Program-made: the position numbers and the translations under genes | The notes under the pieces: generated by a model | Told to the model about the DNA's origin: nothing | The model's database searches: none | Seen by the model: the letters and a program-made list of their open reading frames with translations, nothing else | Shown: positions 1 to 7,789 of the stretch, piece after piece | Numbering within the stretch: the first letter of the stretch is position 1 | Layout of the letters: each line of letters starts with the position of its first letter | DNA from: Pseudomonas ovata | Lineage (GTDB): Bacteria > Pseudomonadota > Gammaproteobacteria > Pseudomonadales > Pseudomonadaceae | Reading direction: 5' to 3' | Assembly: GCF_003131185.1 (NCBI RefSeq) | Contig: NZ_QFFU01000013.1 | Span: 90,658 to 154,657, forward strand | DNA length: 64,000 bases

Positions 1-2
1 GC

Positions 3-611
3 CTGGCCGACCACCTGATGGAGCCGTTGCATGACAACCTGACCCGTCAGGGCGCCATCGTGCATTCGATCGGCGCCTGCGGTGCCAGTGCCGGCGACTG
101 GCTGCTGACCAAGAAGGTCGATTGTGGTGCCGAGCAGAAAGGCGACGGCAAGATCGTCATCAAGGGCCGTGACGCCACTACCACGCCCATTGGCGACCTG
201 ATCGCCGCCGACAAGCCGGATCTGGTGGTGATTGTCATCGGCGACACCATGGCGTCCTATGACAAGCCCTCGTTTCCCAAGACCTGGGCCTGGCAGAGCG
301 TCACCGGCCTGACCAAGGCCATTGCGGCCACCGGCACCCGGTGCGCCTGGGTAGGACCGGCCTGGGGCAAGGTGGGCGGCATGTACCAGAAGAACGATGC
401 ACGCACGGAAATGATGTCCAAGTTCCTGGCGTCCAACGTGGCCCCTTGTACTTACATCGACTCGCTGAGCTTCTCCAAACCGGGCCAGTGGATCACCACT
501 GACGGCCAGCACTTCACCGTGGCCGGCTACAAGGCCTGGGGCACCGCCATTGGCAATGCACTGGGACAGTTGCCGGCCTCCAGCGTCAGCGCCGGCGGAG
601 CCAAGAAGTGA
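3..611 (+). CDS. SGNH/GDSL-type hydrolase of an acetylation module (5'-truncated by window edge)
   Basis: The frame is open to the left edge of the window, so the N-terminus and the expected GDS nucleophile block lie outside. The visible part has an SGNH alpha/beta pattern, with strand VVIVIGDTMA near residue 75 and a C-terminal block TTDGQHFTVAGY carrying the Asp-x-x-His of SGNH esterases. It overlaps the AlgF-like gene by 4 bp and heads an AlgF-MBOAT-AlgX run. By analogy to alginate and cellulose acetylation systems, a periplasmic acetyl-transfer or acetyl-esterase role on an exopolysaccharide is inferred. The family call is firm; the substrate is unknown. Confidence 0.75.
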   Translation: MADHLMEPLHDNLTRQGAIVHSIGACGASAGDWLLTKKVDCGAEQKGDGKIVIKGRDATTTPIGDLIAADKPDLVVIVIGDTMASYDKPSFPKTWAWQSVTGLTKAIAATGTRCAWVGPAWGKVGGMYQKNDARTEMMSKFLASNVAPCTYIDSLSFSKPGQWITTDGQHFTVAGYKAWGTAIGNALGQLPASSVSAGGAKK

Positions 612-1282
612 CCTGCGTGCGCTGGATGGCGAGCGTAGGTGCTGGCCTGCTGGTGAGTCTTGGCGCGCATGCCGCCGAGATTGCCCTGTACCCCACAGGT
701 CCCGCTGAAGACTCGGCGTTCATCCGTTTCGTCAACGCCGCGTCGGTACCGCTGGAGGTGATCGCCCAGTCGGGCCAGGCCCCGCTGCGCCTGGAAACCG
801 CTGCGCCGGTGTCGGCGTTTTTTCCGGTGCAGGCCAAGGGTGCGGTGAAAGGCACGCTGGTCAGTGGTGCACAGACGCTGGAAATGACCCAGACCGTCGC
901 TCCTGGCGAGTTCGCCACGGTGGTGGCCGTGCCACGGGCCGATGGCGGGGTCGCTCAGGTCGCGGTGCGTGAAGCGCCCGATGACTTCAATGCTCTGAAA
1001 GCCTCGTTGGCGTTCTTCAGCCTTGATGCCGGTTGCGTGGAGGCCAGCCTGCGTCCGGCCGGGCGCACGGCCGATCTGTTCAAGGCCGTGGCCGATGGCA
1101 CCCTGCAACGACGCGCGATCAATCCGGTCAGGCTGGCGGTGCAACTGGTGTGTGCCAATGCCACGGTAGGTGAGCCCCTGGATCTGGGCGAACTCAAGGC
1201 CGGCGAACGCTACAGCGTACTGCTGTTGCCGTCCGCCAGCGGCCCACGGCTGTTGTCGACTATGGATGCGTTGTCCCACTGA
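608..1282 (+). CDS. AlgF/WssG-like periplasmic polysaccharide acetylation protein
   Basis: The 224-residue protein has a signal peptide ending near SLGAHA-A, followed by the AlgF-family opening: a short ALYPTGP strand and an S-A-F-I-R-F-V-N segment. In known systems AlgF works with the MBOAT AlgI and the SGNH proteins AlgJ/AlgX to acetylate alginate, and WssG does so for cellulose. It overlaps the upstream SGNH gene by 4 bp and is 21 bp from the MBOAT gene, so it is translationally tied into this module. A second AlgF-like gene lies at 16783-17436. The family assignment is good; alginate itself is unlikely because no alginate polymerisation genes are present. Confidence 0.82.
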   Translation: MTCVRWMASVGAGLLVSLGAHAAEIALYPTGPAEDSAFIRFVNAASVPLEVIAQSGQAPLRLETAAPVSAFFPVQAKGAVKGTLVSGAQTLEMTQTVAPGEFATVVAVPRADGGVAQVAVREAPDDFNALKASLAFFSLDAGCVEASLRPAGRTADLFKAVADGTLQRRAINPVRLAVQLVCANATVGEPLDLGELKAGERYSVLLLPSASGPRLLSTMDALSH

Positions 1283-1303
1283 TCAGATCGGGCAGTTGTC
1301 GTC

Positions 1304-2719
1304 ATGGTCTTTGCCTCCCTTGAGTTTCTCCTGCTGTTTTTGCCGGCGTTCATGCTGGTCTACTCGTTGGGACGGCCGTCGTGGCGCAACACGATCTTGC
1401 TGGTCGGCAGCTGGCTGTTCTATGGCTGGCTGAGCCCGTTGTTCCTGGCCTTGCACATGGTGTTGACCGTGGTGGCCTGGGGCGGCGGTCTGGTCGTCGA
1501 CCGCACGCGTGAAGGCACCACCGCGCGCCTGCGCTGGCTGGTGGGGCTGATCGTGCTCAATGTCGCGGTCCTGTGCTGGTACAAGTACGCCAACATCCTG
1601 GCCCTGACGGCCAATGAGCTGATGACCGCCTATGGCGCCATGCCCTTCGCCTGGCAGCGGGTGGCGTTGCCGGCGGGGTTGTCATTCATCGTGCTGCAGG
1701 CCATTTCGTACCTGGTGGACGTGCACCGGCATACCGTGCCGGTGGAGCGCAGCTTTATCAATTACGCCACCTACATCTCGATGTTCGGGCATTCGATTGC
1801 CGGCCCGATCATTCGCTACGACTGGGTGCGGCGCGAGCTGAACCAGCGCTATTTCAACGGGCAGAACTTCGCCCTCGGCGCACGGCGCTTCATGATCGGC
1901 ATGAGCATGAAAGTGCTGGTGGCCGACACCTTGTCGCCGCTGGTGGACGTGGCCTTTCATTTGCCACAGCCGACGCTTGTCGATGCCTGGATCGGCTGCC
2001 TGGCGTATTCGCTGCAGCTGTTCTTCGACTTTGCCGGCTACAGCGCCATGGCCATCGGCCTGGGCCTGATGCTGGGTTTTCACTTTCCGGAAAACTTCGA
2101 CCGGCCCTACCTGGCGCGCAGCATCCAGGACTTCTGGCGTCGCTGGCACCTGTCGTTGTCGAGCTGGCTGCGCGATTACCTGTACATCGGCCTGGGCGGC
2201 AACCGTCATGGCACCTGGAACACCTACCGCAACCTGTTCCTGACCATGGCCATCGCCGGCCTGTGGCACGGTGGCGACAGCTGGAATTACCTGCTGTGGG
2301 GCGCGGCGCACGGTATTGCGCTGTGCGTCGACCGCGCCTGGTCGCATTCCAGCCTGCCGGCGGTGCCCAGGCCGTTGGCACATGGCTTGACGCTGTTGTT
2401 CGTGTGCCTGGCCTGGACGCTGTTTCGCTCGCCCGACTTCCATACCGCCATGACGATGTACGCCGGTCAGTTCGGCCTGCATGGCGTGGCCCTGGGCGAT
2501 GCGCTGGCGGTGACGCTGCGCCCGGCCCATGGCATGGCCGCGCTGCTGGGCGTGTTGTGTGTACTGGCGCCGTTGCTGCAGCCTCGGGTCGAACAGCGCT
2601 GGTCGCACAATGGGCTGTTCGTGGCGGGCGCGGCAATATGGCCGGTGGCGGGCTTCTTGTTGTCATTCGCGCTGATCGCCAGCCGTGAGACGGTGCCGTT
2701 CTTGTACTTCCAGTTCTGA
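1304..2719 (+). CDS. MBOAT-family O-acyltransferase (AlgI/WssH-like)
   Basis: This is a 471-residue polytopic membrane protein with the MBOAT signature: RSIQDFWRRWHLSLSSWLRDY, then GLGGNRHG, then the active-site histidine in AGLWHGGDSWNYLLWGAAHG (about residues 315-345). MBOATs of the AlgI class pass acetyl groups from cytoplasmic acetyl-CoA across the inner membrane to periplasmic transferases. Its length matches AlgI or WssH. It lies between the AlgF-like gene and the AlgX-like gene, giving the full order SGNH-AlgF-MBOAT-AlgX. It is one of two MBOATs in the window. The Nfr/Bcs operon at 15-25 kb has AlgF and AlgJ/X homologues but no MBOAT, so this one may supply that function in trans. Confidence 0.88.
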   Translation: MVFASLEFLLLFLPAFMLVYSLGRPSWRNTILLVGSWLFYGWLSPLFLALHMVLTVVAWGGGLVVDRTREGTTARLRWLVGLIVLNVAVLCWYKYANILALTANELMTAYGAMPFAWQRVALPAGLSFIVLQAISYLVDVHRHTVPVERSFINYATYISMFGHSIAGPIIRYDWVRRELNQRYFNGQNFALGARRFMIGMSMKVLVADTLSPLVDVAFHLPQPTLVDAWIGCLAYSLQLFFDFAGYSAMAIGLGLMLGFHFPENFDRPYLARSIQDFWRRWHLSLSSWLRDYLYIGLGGNRHGTWNTYRNLFLTMAIAGLWHGGDSWNYLLWGAAHGIALCVDRAWSHSSLPAVPRPLAHGLTLLFVCLAWTLFRSPDFHTAMTMYAGQFGLHGVALGDALAVTLRPAHGMAALLGVLCVLAPLLQPRVEQRWSHNGLFVAGAAIWPVAGFLLSFALIASRETVPFLYFQF

Positions 2720-2729
2720 GGGGCCGGCC

Positions 2730-3872
2730 ATGACCCGATCGTCCAACACACCGCCACCGCCCAGCGAGCTGGCACAGCGCATCAGTCCGGTGGCCGGTGT
2801 GACCCTGGCCGTGTTCATGGGCATCGGCCTGCTGGCCTGCGGGTGGTTGATGGCCAGCGGCAAGGTCCAGTGGCTGCCGGCCAGGGTCGACCGCGACACG
2901 CTGCTGCACGGTGAGGTGACCCATGCGCTGGCCAGGCAGTTGTCCGGTACGTTCCTGGCGCAGCAGGCGGCCAATCTGGAGCGCGGCGCCAGTTGGCTGC
3001 TGCTCGAGGATACCGGGCCGCGCGTGCGCCAGGGCTGTCCTGGCTGGCTGTTCCTGACGGACGAACAGCGCATCAACCGCCATGCCCAGGCCAACGAGCG
3101 GACCAAGGCCCAGGCGGTCATCGACCTCAAGCAGCGGCTGGACAAGCAGGGCATTGATCTGTGGGTCGTGGTGGTGCCGGACAAGAGCCGCATCGCCGCC
3201 AATCAACTGTGCGGGCTGTATCGCCCCGGGCAATTGCACAACCGGGTGACGCGCTGGAGCGGCATGCTGCAGGCCGCCAATGTCCACACCCTGGACCTGA
3301 CTGCCGTTTTGCAACCCTTGGGCGATGCGGCCTTCTTGCGCACCGACACGCACTGGAGCGAAACCGGCGCCAGTGCCGCCGCCAATGCCGTGGCCCGGCG
3401 CCTGAAGGACGTCGGTTTCAAGGCCACCCCAAGTCGAACCTTCGACACCCGTGTGGCCCCGCTGGCGCCTCGCCCTGGTGATCTGGTGCGCCTGGCCGGG
3501 CTCGACTGGCTGCCGCTGTCGTTGCAACCGGCGCCGCAAAGCGTGGCCCGGACCACCATCAGCGAGAAGGTCGAAGCGGCCTCGGTGGGCGGTGAAAGCC
3601 TGGATGACCTGTTTGGCGATGCCGACCTGCCCAATGTCGCACTGATCGGCACCTCGTTCTCGCGCAATTCGGCGTTCGTGGACTTTCTGCAACGGGCGCT
3701 GGGCGCGCCGCTCGGTAACTTCGCCAAGGACGGTGGCGAGTTTTCCGGCGCCGCCAATGCCTACTTCGCCAGCCCGGCCTTCACCCAGACCCCGCCCAGG
3801 GTGCTGATCTGGGAGATTCCGGAGCGTGATTTGCAGACGGGGTATGTGCCGGTGGAAATCGGGCGGCAGTGA
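2730..3872 (+). CDS. AlgJ/AlgX-like SGNH acetyltransferase
   Basis: ATG at 2730 is chosen; an in-frame extension upstream would overlap the MBOAT gene. There is one N-terminal membrane segment (about residues 20-40), then an SGNH-like domain with the AlgX/AlgJ hallmark FLRTDTHWSETGA (the catalytic Asp-x-His) and a later GTSFSRNS block carrying the likely nucleophile serine. AlgX-type enzymes transfer acetyl groups onto the polysaccharide in the periplasm. It lies 10 bp after the MBOAT gene and closes the first acetylation module. The paralogue at 15812-16786 has DYHW in place of DTHW. The family is certain; the glycan acceptor is unknown. Confidence 0.85.
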   Translation: MTRSSNTPPPPSELAQRISPVAGVTLAVFMGIGLLACGWLMASGKVQWLPARVDRDTLLHGEVTHALARQLSGTFLAQQAANLERGASWLLLEDTGPRVRQGCPGWLFLTDEQRINRHAQANERTKAQAVIDLKQRLDKQGIDLWVVVVPDKSRIAANQLCGLYRPGQLHNRVTRWSGMLQAANVHTLDLTAVLQPLGDAAFLRTDTHWSETGASAAANAVARRLKDVGFKATPSRTFDTRVAPLAPRPGDLVRLAGLDWLPLSLQPAPQSVARTTISEKVEAASVGGESLDDLFGDADLPNVALIGTSFSRNSAFVDFLQRALGAPLGNFAKDGGEFSGAANAYFASPAFTQTPPRVLIWEIPERDLQTGYVPVEIGRQ

Positions 3873-3916
3873 GCGGTATATCCACCCTTGTAGCTCGCCC
3901 CGTATCACTGACACCG

Positions 3917-3952
3917 CGCCAAGGCGGAGCGCTGTCGCGCAGCAAACACTGG
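3917..3952 (+). repeat. REP-associated composite repeat, copy 1
   Basis: The segment reads CAAGGCGGAGCGCTGTCGCG followed by CAGCAAACACTGG. Almost the same sequence occurs inverted at 14718-14754 and in a diverged form at 32809-32840, always next to REP-like palindromes. This is a second, longer intergenic repeat module distinct from the short REP hairpin. Confidence 0.7.
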
Positions 3953-4084
3953 GCTATGGGAGGCAGCTCTGCTGGCGATAGCTATGTAACAGGCGCAGCA
4001 GGTGTGTTGGCCTTGCTGGCCTCATCGCCGGCAGATCGGGACGCCGGCCGGCTCTCCCAAAGATTCGATGTGATCCCGGATTTA

Positions 4085-4131
4085 CATAGCTATGACGTTC
4101 ATATATAGCTATCTAGCTAGCTATATATAGT
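4085..4131. repeat. TAGCTA palindromic repeat cluster
   Basis: A CATAGCTATG palindrome is followed by a near-symmetric run of ATATAGCTAT, CTAGCTAG and CTATATATAG. Related clusters lie at 8997-9028, 47384-47413, 47465-47490, 48469-48534, 50445-50474 and 50667-50694. The stop codon of the RES toxin gene lies inside this copy. Confidence 0.8.
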
Positions 4132-4557
4132 GATAGCGCCCTTAACCATCCCTGCAAAGCCTGGATACCGGGGGTTGAGCAGGTAATTGAACTCATGCGC
4201 CACCTGCACGCTGGGCACGGCCAGGGCCAGGCTCTGGTTGGATGCCAGCCACTGATCACCCAGCCAGGCGGTGGTGGCCGGGGCCGGTTCGCAGCGCCAG
4301 TCGGCAGGCAGGTCGGCGCAGGGCAGGTGCAGGACTTGCTCTTCATCCAGGGCCAGTTCGAGCATGGCGAAATGGCGCATGACCGCGCCGTCGTTCAGGT
4401 GCATCAACGTTTCGAGACGGGCCAGGGCCTGGCTGCCGGCGCCGTACACGCAAGCCTGGCCCTTGCTGTTCCAGCGGCCGCCATGACGACTGGCCACTTC
4501 GCCGTCGAAGGCCTGGGCCAGCCAGCGGCGCTTGATCAGTCGATAGATGCGGATCAC
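4117..4557 (-). CDS. RES-domain toxin of a RES/Xre (ParT/MbcT-type) toxin-antitoxin pair
   Basis: The 146-residue protein has the RES fold signature: GGRWNSKGQACVYGAGSQAL, then ALARLETL, a late VPSVQVAHEFNYLLNP block and a conserved PxYPGF tail. Characterised RES toxins degrade or consume NAD+ or ADP-ribosylate a target. The gene starts with GTG overlapping the antitoxin stop (GTGA), which indicates translational coupling. Its last codons and TAG stop are formed by the TAGCTA repeat, so the natural C-terminus may have been set by repeat insertion. A similar pair is known in Pseudomonas putida. The family call is secure; whether it is active is not shown. Confidence 0.9.
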   Translation of the reverse strand: MIRIYRLIKRRWLAQAFDGEVASRHGGRWNSKGQACVYGAGSQALARLETLMHLNDGAVMRHFAMLELALDEEQVLHLPCADLPADWRCEPAPATTAWLGDQWLASNQSLALAVPSVQVAHEFNYLLNPRYPGFAGMVKGAITIYS

Positions 4558-5006
4558 GCCATCACTCCATGCTCCAGGCGTGCGATCAGGTCGAGCACGC
4601 TGTGCGATTCAGCCGAGGTGATGAGCATGTCCAGCGGTCGGCGCTGGTCCAGGCCGGCGACCGGGTGGATCAGCCAGCGTTGCACGGCCTCGGTATGGCC
4701 TTCGAACAATTCCAGCGCGGCGGCGTAGATCGAGGCCAGGCGAAACAGGCGGTCGCCTTCCTCGACATTGAAACGGCCGGCTTTCAGGCGTCGTTGCAGG
4801 GTGGCCGGGGCGATGCCCAGGTGTTCGGCCAGGGTCGAGCGATTGATGTCGAGGGCGTTGGCCATATGATCGAACACCGCATAAGGCAATCCTTCGCGCA
4901 GGGCGTCATGCAGTTGCACGCCACGCGGCGCCAGACCCAGCCAGTGCCAGAAATCTTCGGCCGAACCTGTTGTCCGAGGGAAGTCGAAAGACATGGGAAA
5001 TTCCAT
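4554..5006 (-). CDS. Xre/MbcA/ParS-type antitoxin (DUF2384) for the RES toxin
   Basis: The protein of about 150 residues has an N-terminal helix-turn-helix (LDINRSTLAEHLGIAPATLQRR, about residues 55-76) and the C-terminal DUF2384 toxin-binding domain, including AVQRWLIHPVAGLDQRRPLDML. It precedes the toxin with a 4-bp overlap, the usual antitoxin-first order. Start choice is ambiguous: ATG at 5006, ATG at 4994, or TTG at 5015; none has a strong Shine-Dalgarno. Autoregulation by the HTH is expected, and a palindrome upstream fits that. Confidence 0.9.
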   Translation of the reverse strand: MEFPMSFDFPRTTGSAEDFWHWLGLAPRGVQLHDALREGLPYAVFDHMANALDINRSTLAEHLGIAPATLQRRLKAGRFNVEEGDRLFRLASIYAAALELFEGHTEAVQRWLIHPVAGLDQRRPLDMLITSAESHSVLDLIARLEHGVMA

Positions 5007-5068
5007 TTGACCCAATAGTTGACTGCGCTGTGTAGCACACTTGCATACAGGTCGGATCGTTTGATGGT

Positions 5069-5091
5069 TGTATTCTATCCATTCGAATACA
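5069..5091. promoter_or_regulatory. Palindrome upstream of the RES/Xre pair, candidate autoregulatory operator
   Basis: TGTATTC and GAATACA form perfect 7-bp arms around a 9-nt spacer, about 65-95 bp upstream of the antitoxin start. It also lies 85-105 bp upstream of the divergent MBOAT gene. The position suits an Xre antitoxin operator; binding is inferred. Confidence 0.5.
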
Positions 5092-5174
5092 TCCTGTTAC
5101 ATGTGTTAAGGCTCTGACATAATCGCGCCGCAACGCCCCAGCCCGCTTGATTTTTGAAGTAACGGACTACGTTG

Positions 5175-6566
5175 ATGAGCTATTTTTCGATCGAATTCGG
5201 TCTGTTTTTCCTGCCTTTTTTTATTCTTTACTGGTGTCTTTGTGCCAGTACGCGCTTACAGAATGCGCTGTTGCTGGCCGCCAGCTATGGCATCCTGGCA
5301 ACCTTCAGCCTGAACTTTCTCTATGTGCTGTTGGGCTACACCTTGGTGGTGTGCGGCCTGGGGCATTTGAGCGCGCGCTGGCCGGGCCGCTGGTTTGTCC
5401 GCGGCCTGATCCTGGCGGTGGTGCTGGGCTGTTTCTATGCCTTCAAGTACCAGGACCTGATGGCCAGTGCCGTGCAGGCCGCCGGCTTGCCGCTGCAGTG
5501 GCCGGTGCTGCAATTGCTGCTGCCGGTGGGGCTGTCGTTCTACGTGTTCCACTCGGTCAGCTACCTGGTGTCGATCAATCGTGGCGAGCTCAAGCCGGTG
5601 GCTTTGCCGGACCTGGCCTTGTACCTGGCGTTTTTCCCCAGCCTGATTGCCGGGCCGGTCAACCGCGCCTTGCATTTCATGCCACAGATTCGCCCGACCG
5701 AGGTGCGCCAGGTGCTGGACCCTTACCGCGCGCTGGGACTGATCGGCCTGGCGGCGGTCAAGTTGTTCCTGCTCAGTTCGTGGTTGGCCAATGAGTGGGT
5801 CGACCCGGTGTTCGATACACCGTCCGCCAGTTCGGCCGAGCAGATCCTGCTGGCGGTCTATGGCTACTCGCTGCAGATCTACTTCAACTTCAGCGGCTAC
5901 ACCAACCTGGTGACCGGTATCGCGCTGCTGCTGGGCTTTCGTCTGCCGGAGAACTTCAACTACCCGTACCTGGCGCATAACCTCAAGGAGTTCTGGGCGC
6001 GCTGGCACATCAGCCTGTCGCGCTTCATCCGTGACTACATCTACATTCCCCTGGGCGGCAACCGCCACGGGCTGTGGCTGGGCATGCTGTACATGATGAT
6101 CGCCATGCTGATTTCCGGCCTGTGGCATGGAGCAAGTGTCAATTTCATCGTCTGGGGCGCGCTGCACGGCGTGGGGCTGGCGATCTACAAGCTGTGGGCA
6201 ACCTGGGGCCCGGGCGAGTCGAACCACCCGGTGGCGCGGCTGCTGGCCCGCCTGTTGACCTTTCACTACGTGGCGCTGGCGTGGATTTTCTTTCGCAGCG
6301 CGACGCTGGACGACGCCATTGAATTGCTCAAGGGCCTGGGCGGCCTGTCCCTGCAAGGGCTGGACAGCGAAGCAGGCATCAGCGTGCTGGCGTGTGGCGT
6401 GATGCTGCTGTTGTACCCGGCGTGGGTCAGTTTCATGCGTGAGTTGTTCGCGGCCAGCCAGCGAATTCCGGCGGTGCTGTATCCGGTGGTGCTGGGGCTG
6501 TTCATTTCTGTGGTCATCTTTGCCTCGCCTGCCGGCGTACCGGGTTTTATCTATGCCAGTTTCTGA
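5175..6566 (+). CDS. MBOAT-family O-acyltransferase, second copy
   Basis: ATG at 5175 is preferred over the TTG one codon upstream. The 463-residue polytopic protein carries the MBOAT core HNLKEFWARWHISLSRFIRDY, PLGGNRHG and the catalytic histidine in SGLWHGASVNFIVWGALHG. It belongs to the same family as the 1304-2719 protein but is clearly diverged. It is followed, with a 14-bp overlap, by a TM-anchored SGNH protein and then a secreted SGNH protein. This MBOAT-SGNH-SGNH order resembles the PatA/PatB logic: acetyl export across the membrane followed by periplasmic transfer. The substrate cannot be read from sequence. Confidence 0.88.
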   Translation: MSYFSIEFGLFFLPFFILYWCLCASTRLQNALLLAASYGILATFSLNFLYVLLGYTLVVCGLGHLSARWPGRWFVRGLILAVVLGCFYAFKYQDLMASAVQAAGLPLQWPVLQLLLPVGLSFYVFHSVSYLVSINRGELKPVALPDLALYLAFFPSLIAGPVNRALHFMPQIRPTEVRQVLDPYRALGLIGLAAVKLFLLSSWLANEWVDPVFDTPSASSAEQILLAVYGYSLQIYFNFSGYTNLVTGIALLLGFRLPENFNYPYLAHNLKEFWARWHISLSRFIRDYIYIPLGGNRHGLWLGMLYMMIAMLISGLWHGASVNFIVWGALHGVGLAIYKLWATWGPGESNHPVARLLARLLTFHYVALAWIFFRSATLDDAIELLKGLGGLSLQGLDSEAGISVLACGVMLLLYPAWVSFMRELFAASQRIPAVLYPVVLGLFISVVIFASPAGVPGFIYASF

Positions 6567-7788
6567 CACCGCCACGGCCGGTCGCAGCCTGTTCATTGCC
6601 CTCAAGACCCTGATGATGCTGCTGGTGGTCATCGGCATCCTGAGCTGGCTGAACCAGGATTCCATGCGCCTGTATTGCCAGCAGAAGTACCACAGCGGTT
6701 GCGAACTGCCGGGGCTGGGCGAGCTGCCGGCCTGGCGCCTGGGGGCGGACATTACCCGGTCGCTGGGGCAGGGGCGCGAGGCCTTTGTGGCCGCTCTTTC
6801 GGGGCATGAAGCCGCCCCCGGAACAGCGCAGGACGAGGCTGTCGAACCTGCGGTGCCAGGCGTGCCGGTTGTGGAACTGCCGCCGTCAGTGGCTGCGGTC
6901 ACGGTCATCGCCGGAACCCGTGACGCGCCAGGATTTGTGGCGCCGGCCGACAGTGCTGCCCTGCCTGGCGCAACGCCCGAGCCGGCCAGGCCCAAGCCGG
7001 TGGAGCCTGCTGCAGTGGCGGCCCCAGTCCCTGCCTCAATACCTGGACCTGGTGCACCAGCCGTGGCCCTGTCACCGGCACCGGTGGTGCCCGTCACGCC
7101 GCACCGCCGGCGACCACCAGGTGCGCCACACGTGGTGCTGGAGCCGGGTGACGAGGTGTTCTTCGTGGGTGATTCGCTGATGCAGGGCGTGGCGCCGCAC
7201 CTGGCCAATTCGCTGCTCAAGCGCTACAACATCAAGAGCATCAACCTGAGCAAGCAGAGCACCGGACTGGCGTACCCAGGGTTTTTCAACTGGCCGCAGA
7301 CGGTGCATGAAACACTGGAGGCGCATCGCAATATCCGCCTGATGGTGATCTTCCTGGGGCCCAACGATCCATGGGACATGCCCGAGTCGCGCGGCAAGCC
7401 GTTCCTGCGCTTCAAGAGCGAGGCCTGGGAAGCGCTGTACCGTCAGCGCGTGCGCTCGATTCTCGAGCAGGCGCAGCAGTTCGATGCGCAGGTAATCTGG
7501 GTCGGGCCACCGAACATGAACGCGGCCAAGCTCTCCACAGGCATGCAATATCTGCGCGAGCTGTACCGCACCGAGGCGCAGCAGTACCAGCAGATCTACC
7601 TGTCGGCCAACGAGGTGTTCGGTTATCAGGCAGAAGATTTTTCGTTCTATATGACCGACGAAGCCGGCAAGAAGAGCAAGATCCGCGTGGATGACGGTAT
7701 CCACTTCACGCCATTCGGCCAGAAACTGATCGCCAACAAGGTGCTCACCCTGATCGATGTTCACCAACCTGGCTTATCGGAGCGTTGA
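6553..7788 (+). CDS. Membrane-anchored SGNH hydrolase (DUF459-like) with Pro/Ala linker
   Basis: ATG at 6553 lies inside the end of the MBOAT gene. The 411-residue protein has an N-terminal membrane segment (about residues 14-33), a Pro/Ala/Val-rich low-complexity linker (about 90-190), then an SGNH domain. The domain shows block I EVFFVGDSLMQG, block III VIFLGPNDPWDM and block V DDGIHFTPFGQK, so Ser, Asn, Asp and His are all present. DUF459-type proteins are periplasmic esterase or acyltransferase relatives. The linker would let the domain reach the polymer from the inner membrane. An acetyltransferase role is inferred from the preceding MBOAT. Confidence 0.82.
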   Translation: MPVSDTATAGRSLFIALKTLMMLLVVIGILSWLNQDSMRLYCQQKYHSGCELPGLGELPAWRLGADITRSLGQGREAFVAALSGHEAAPGTAQDEAVEPAVPGVPVVELPPSVAAVTVIAGTRDAPGFVAPADSAALPGATPEPARPKPVEPAAVAAPVPASIPGPGAPAVALSPAPVVPVTPHRRRPPGAPHVVLEPGDEVFFVGDSLMQGVAPHLANSLLKRYNIKSINLSKQSTGLAYPGFFNWPQTVHETLEAHRNIRLMVIFLGPNDPWDMPESRGKPFLRFKSEAWEALYRQRVRSILEQAQQFDAQVIWVGPPNMNAAKLSTGMQYLRELYRTEAQQYQQIYLSANEVFGYQAEDFSFYMTDEAGKKSKIRVDDGIHFTPFGQKLIANKVLTLIDVHQPGLSER

Positions 7789-7789
7789 G

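Noticed and set aside
3..3872. Alginate biosynthesis locus
   Set aside because: Only acetylation homologues (AlgF, AlgI, AlgJ/X types) occur; no Alg8, Alg44, AlgE, AlgK, AlgD or AlgL is present.
3869..4108. 79-residue plus-strand frame after the first acetylation module
   Set aside because: It is built from REP-associated and TAGCTA repeats and has no family resemblance.
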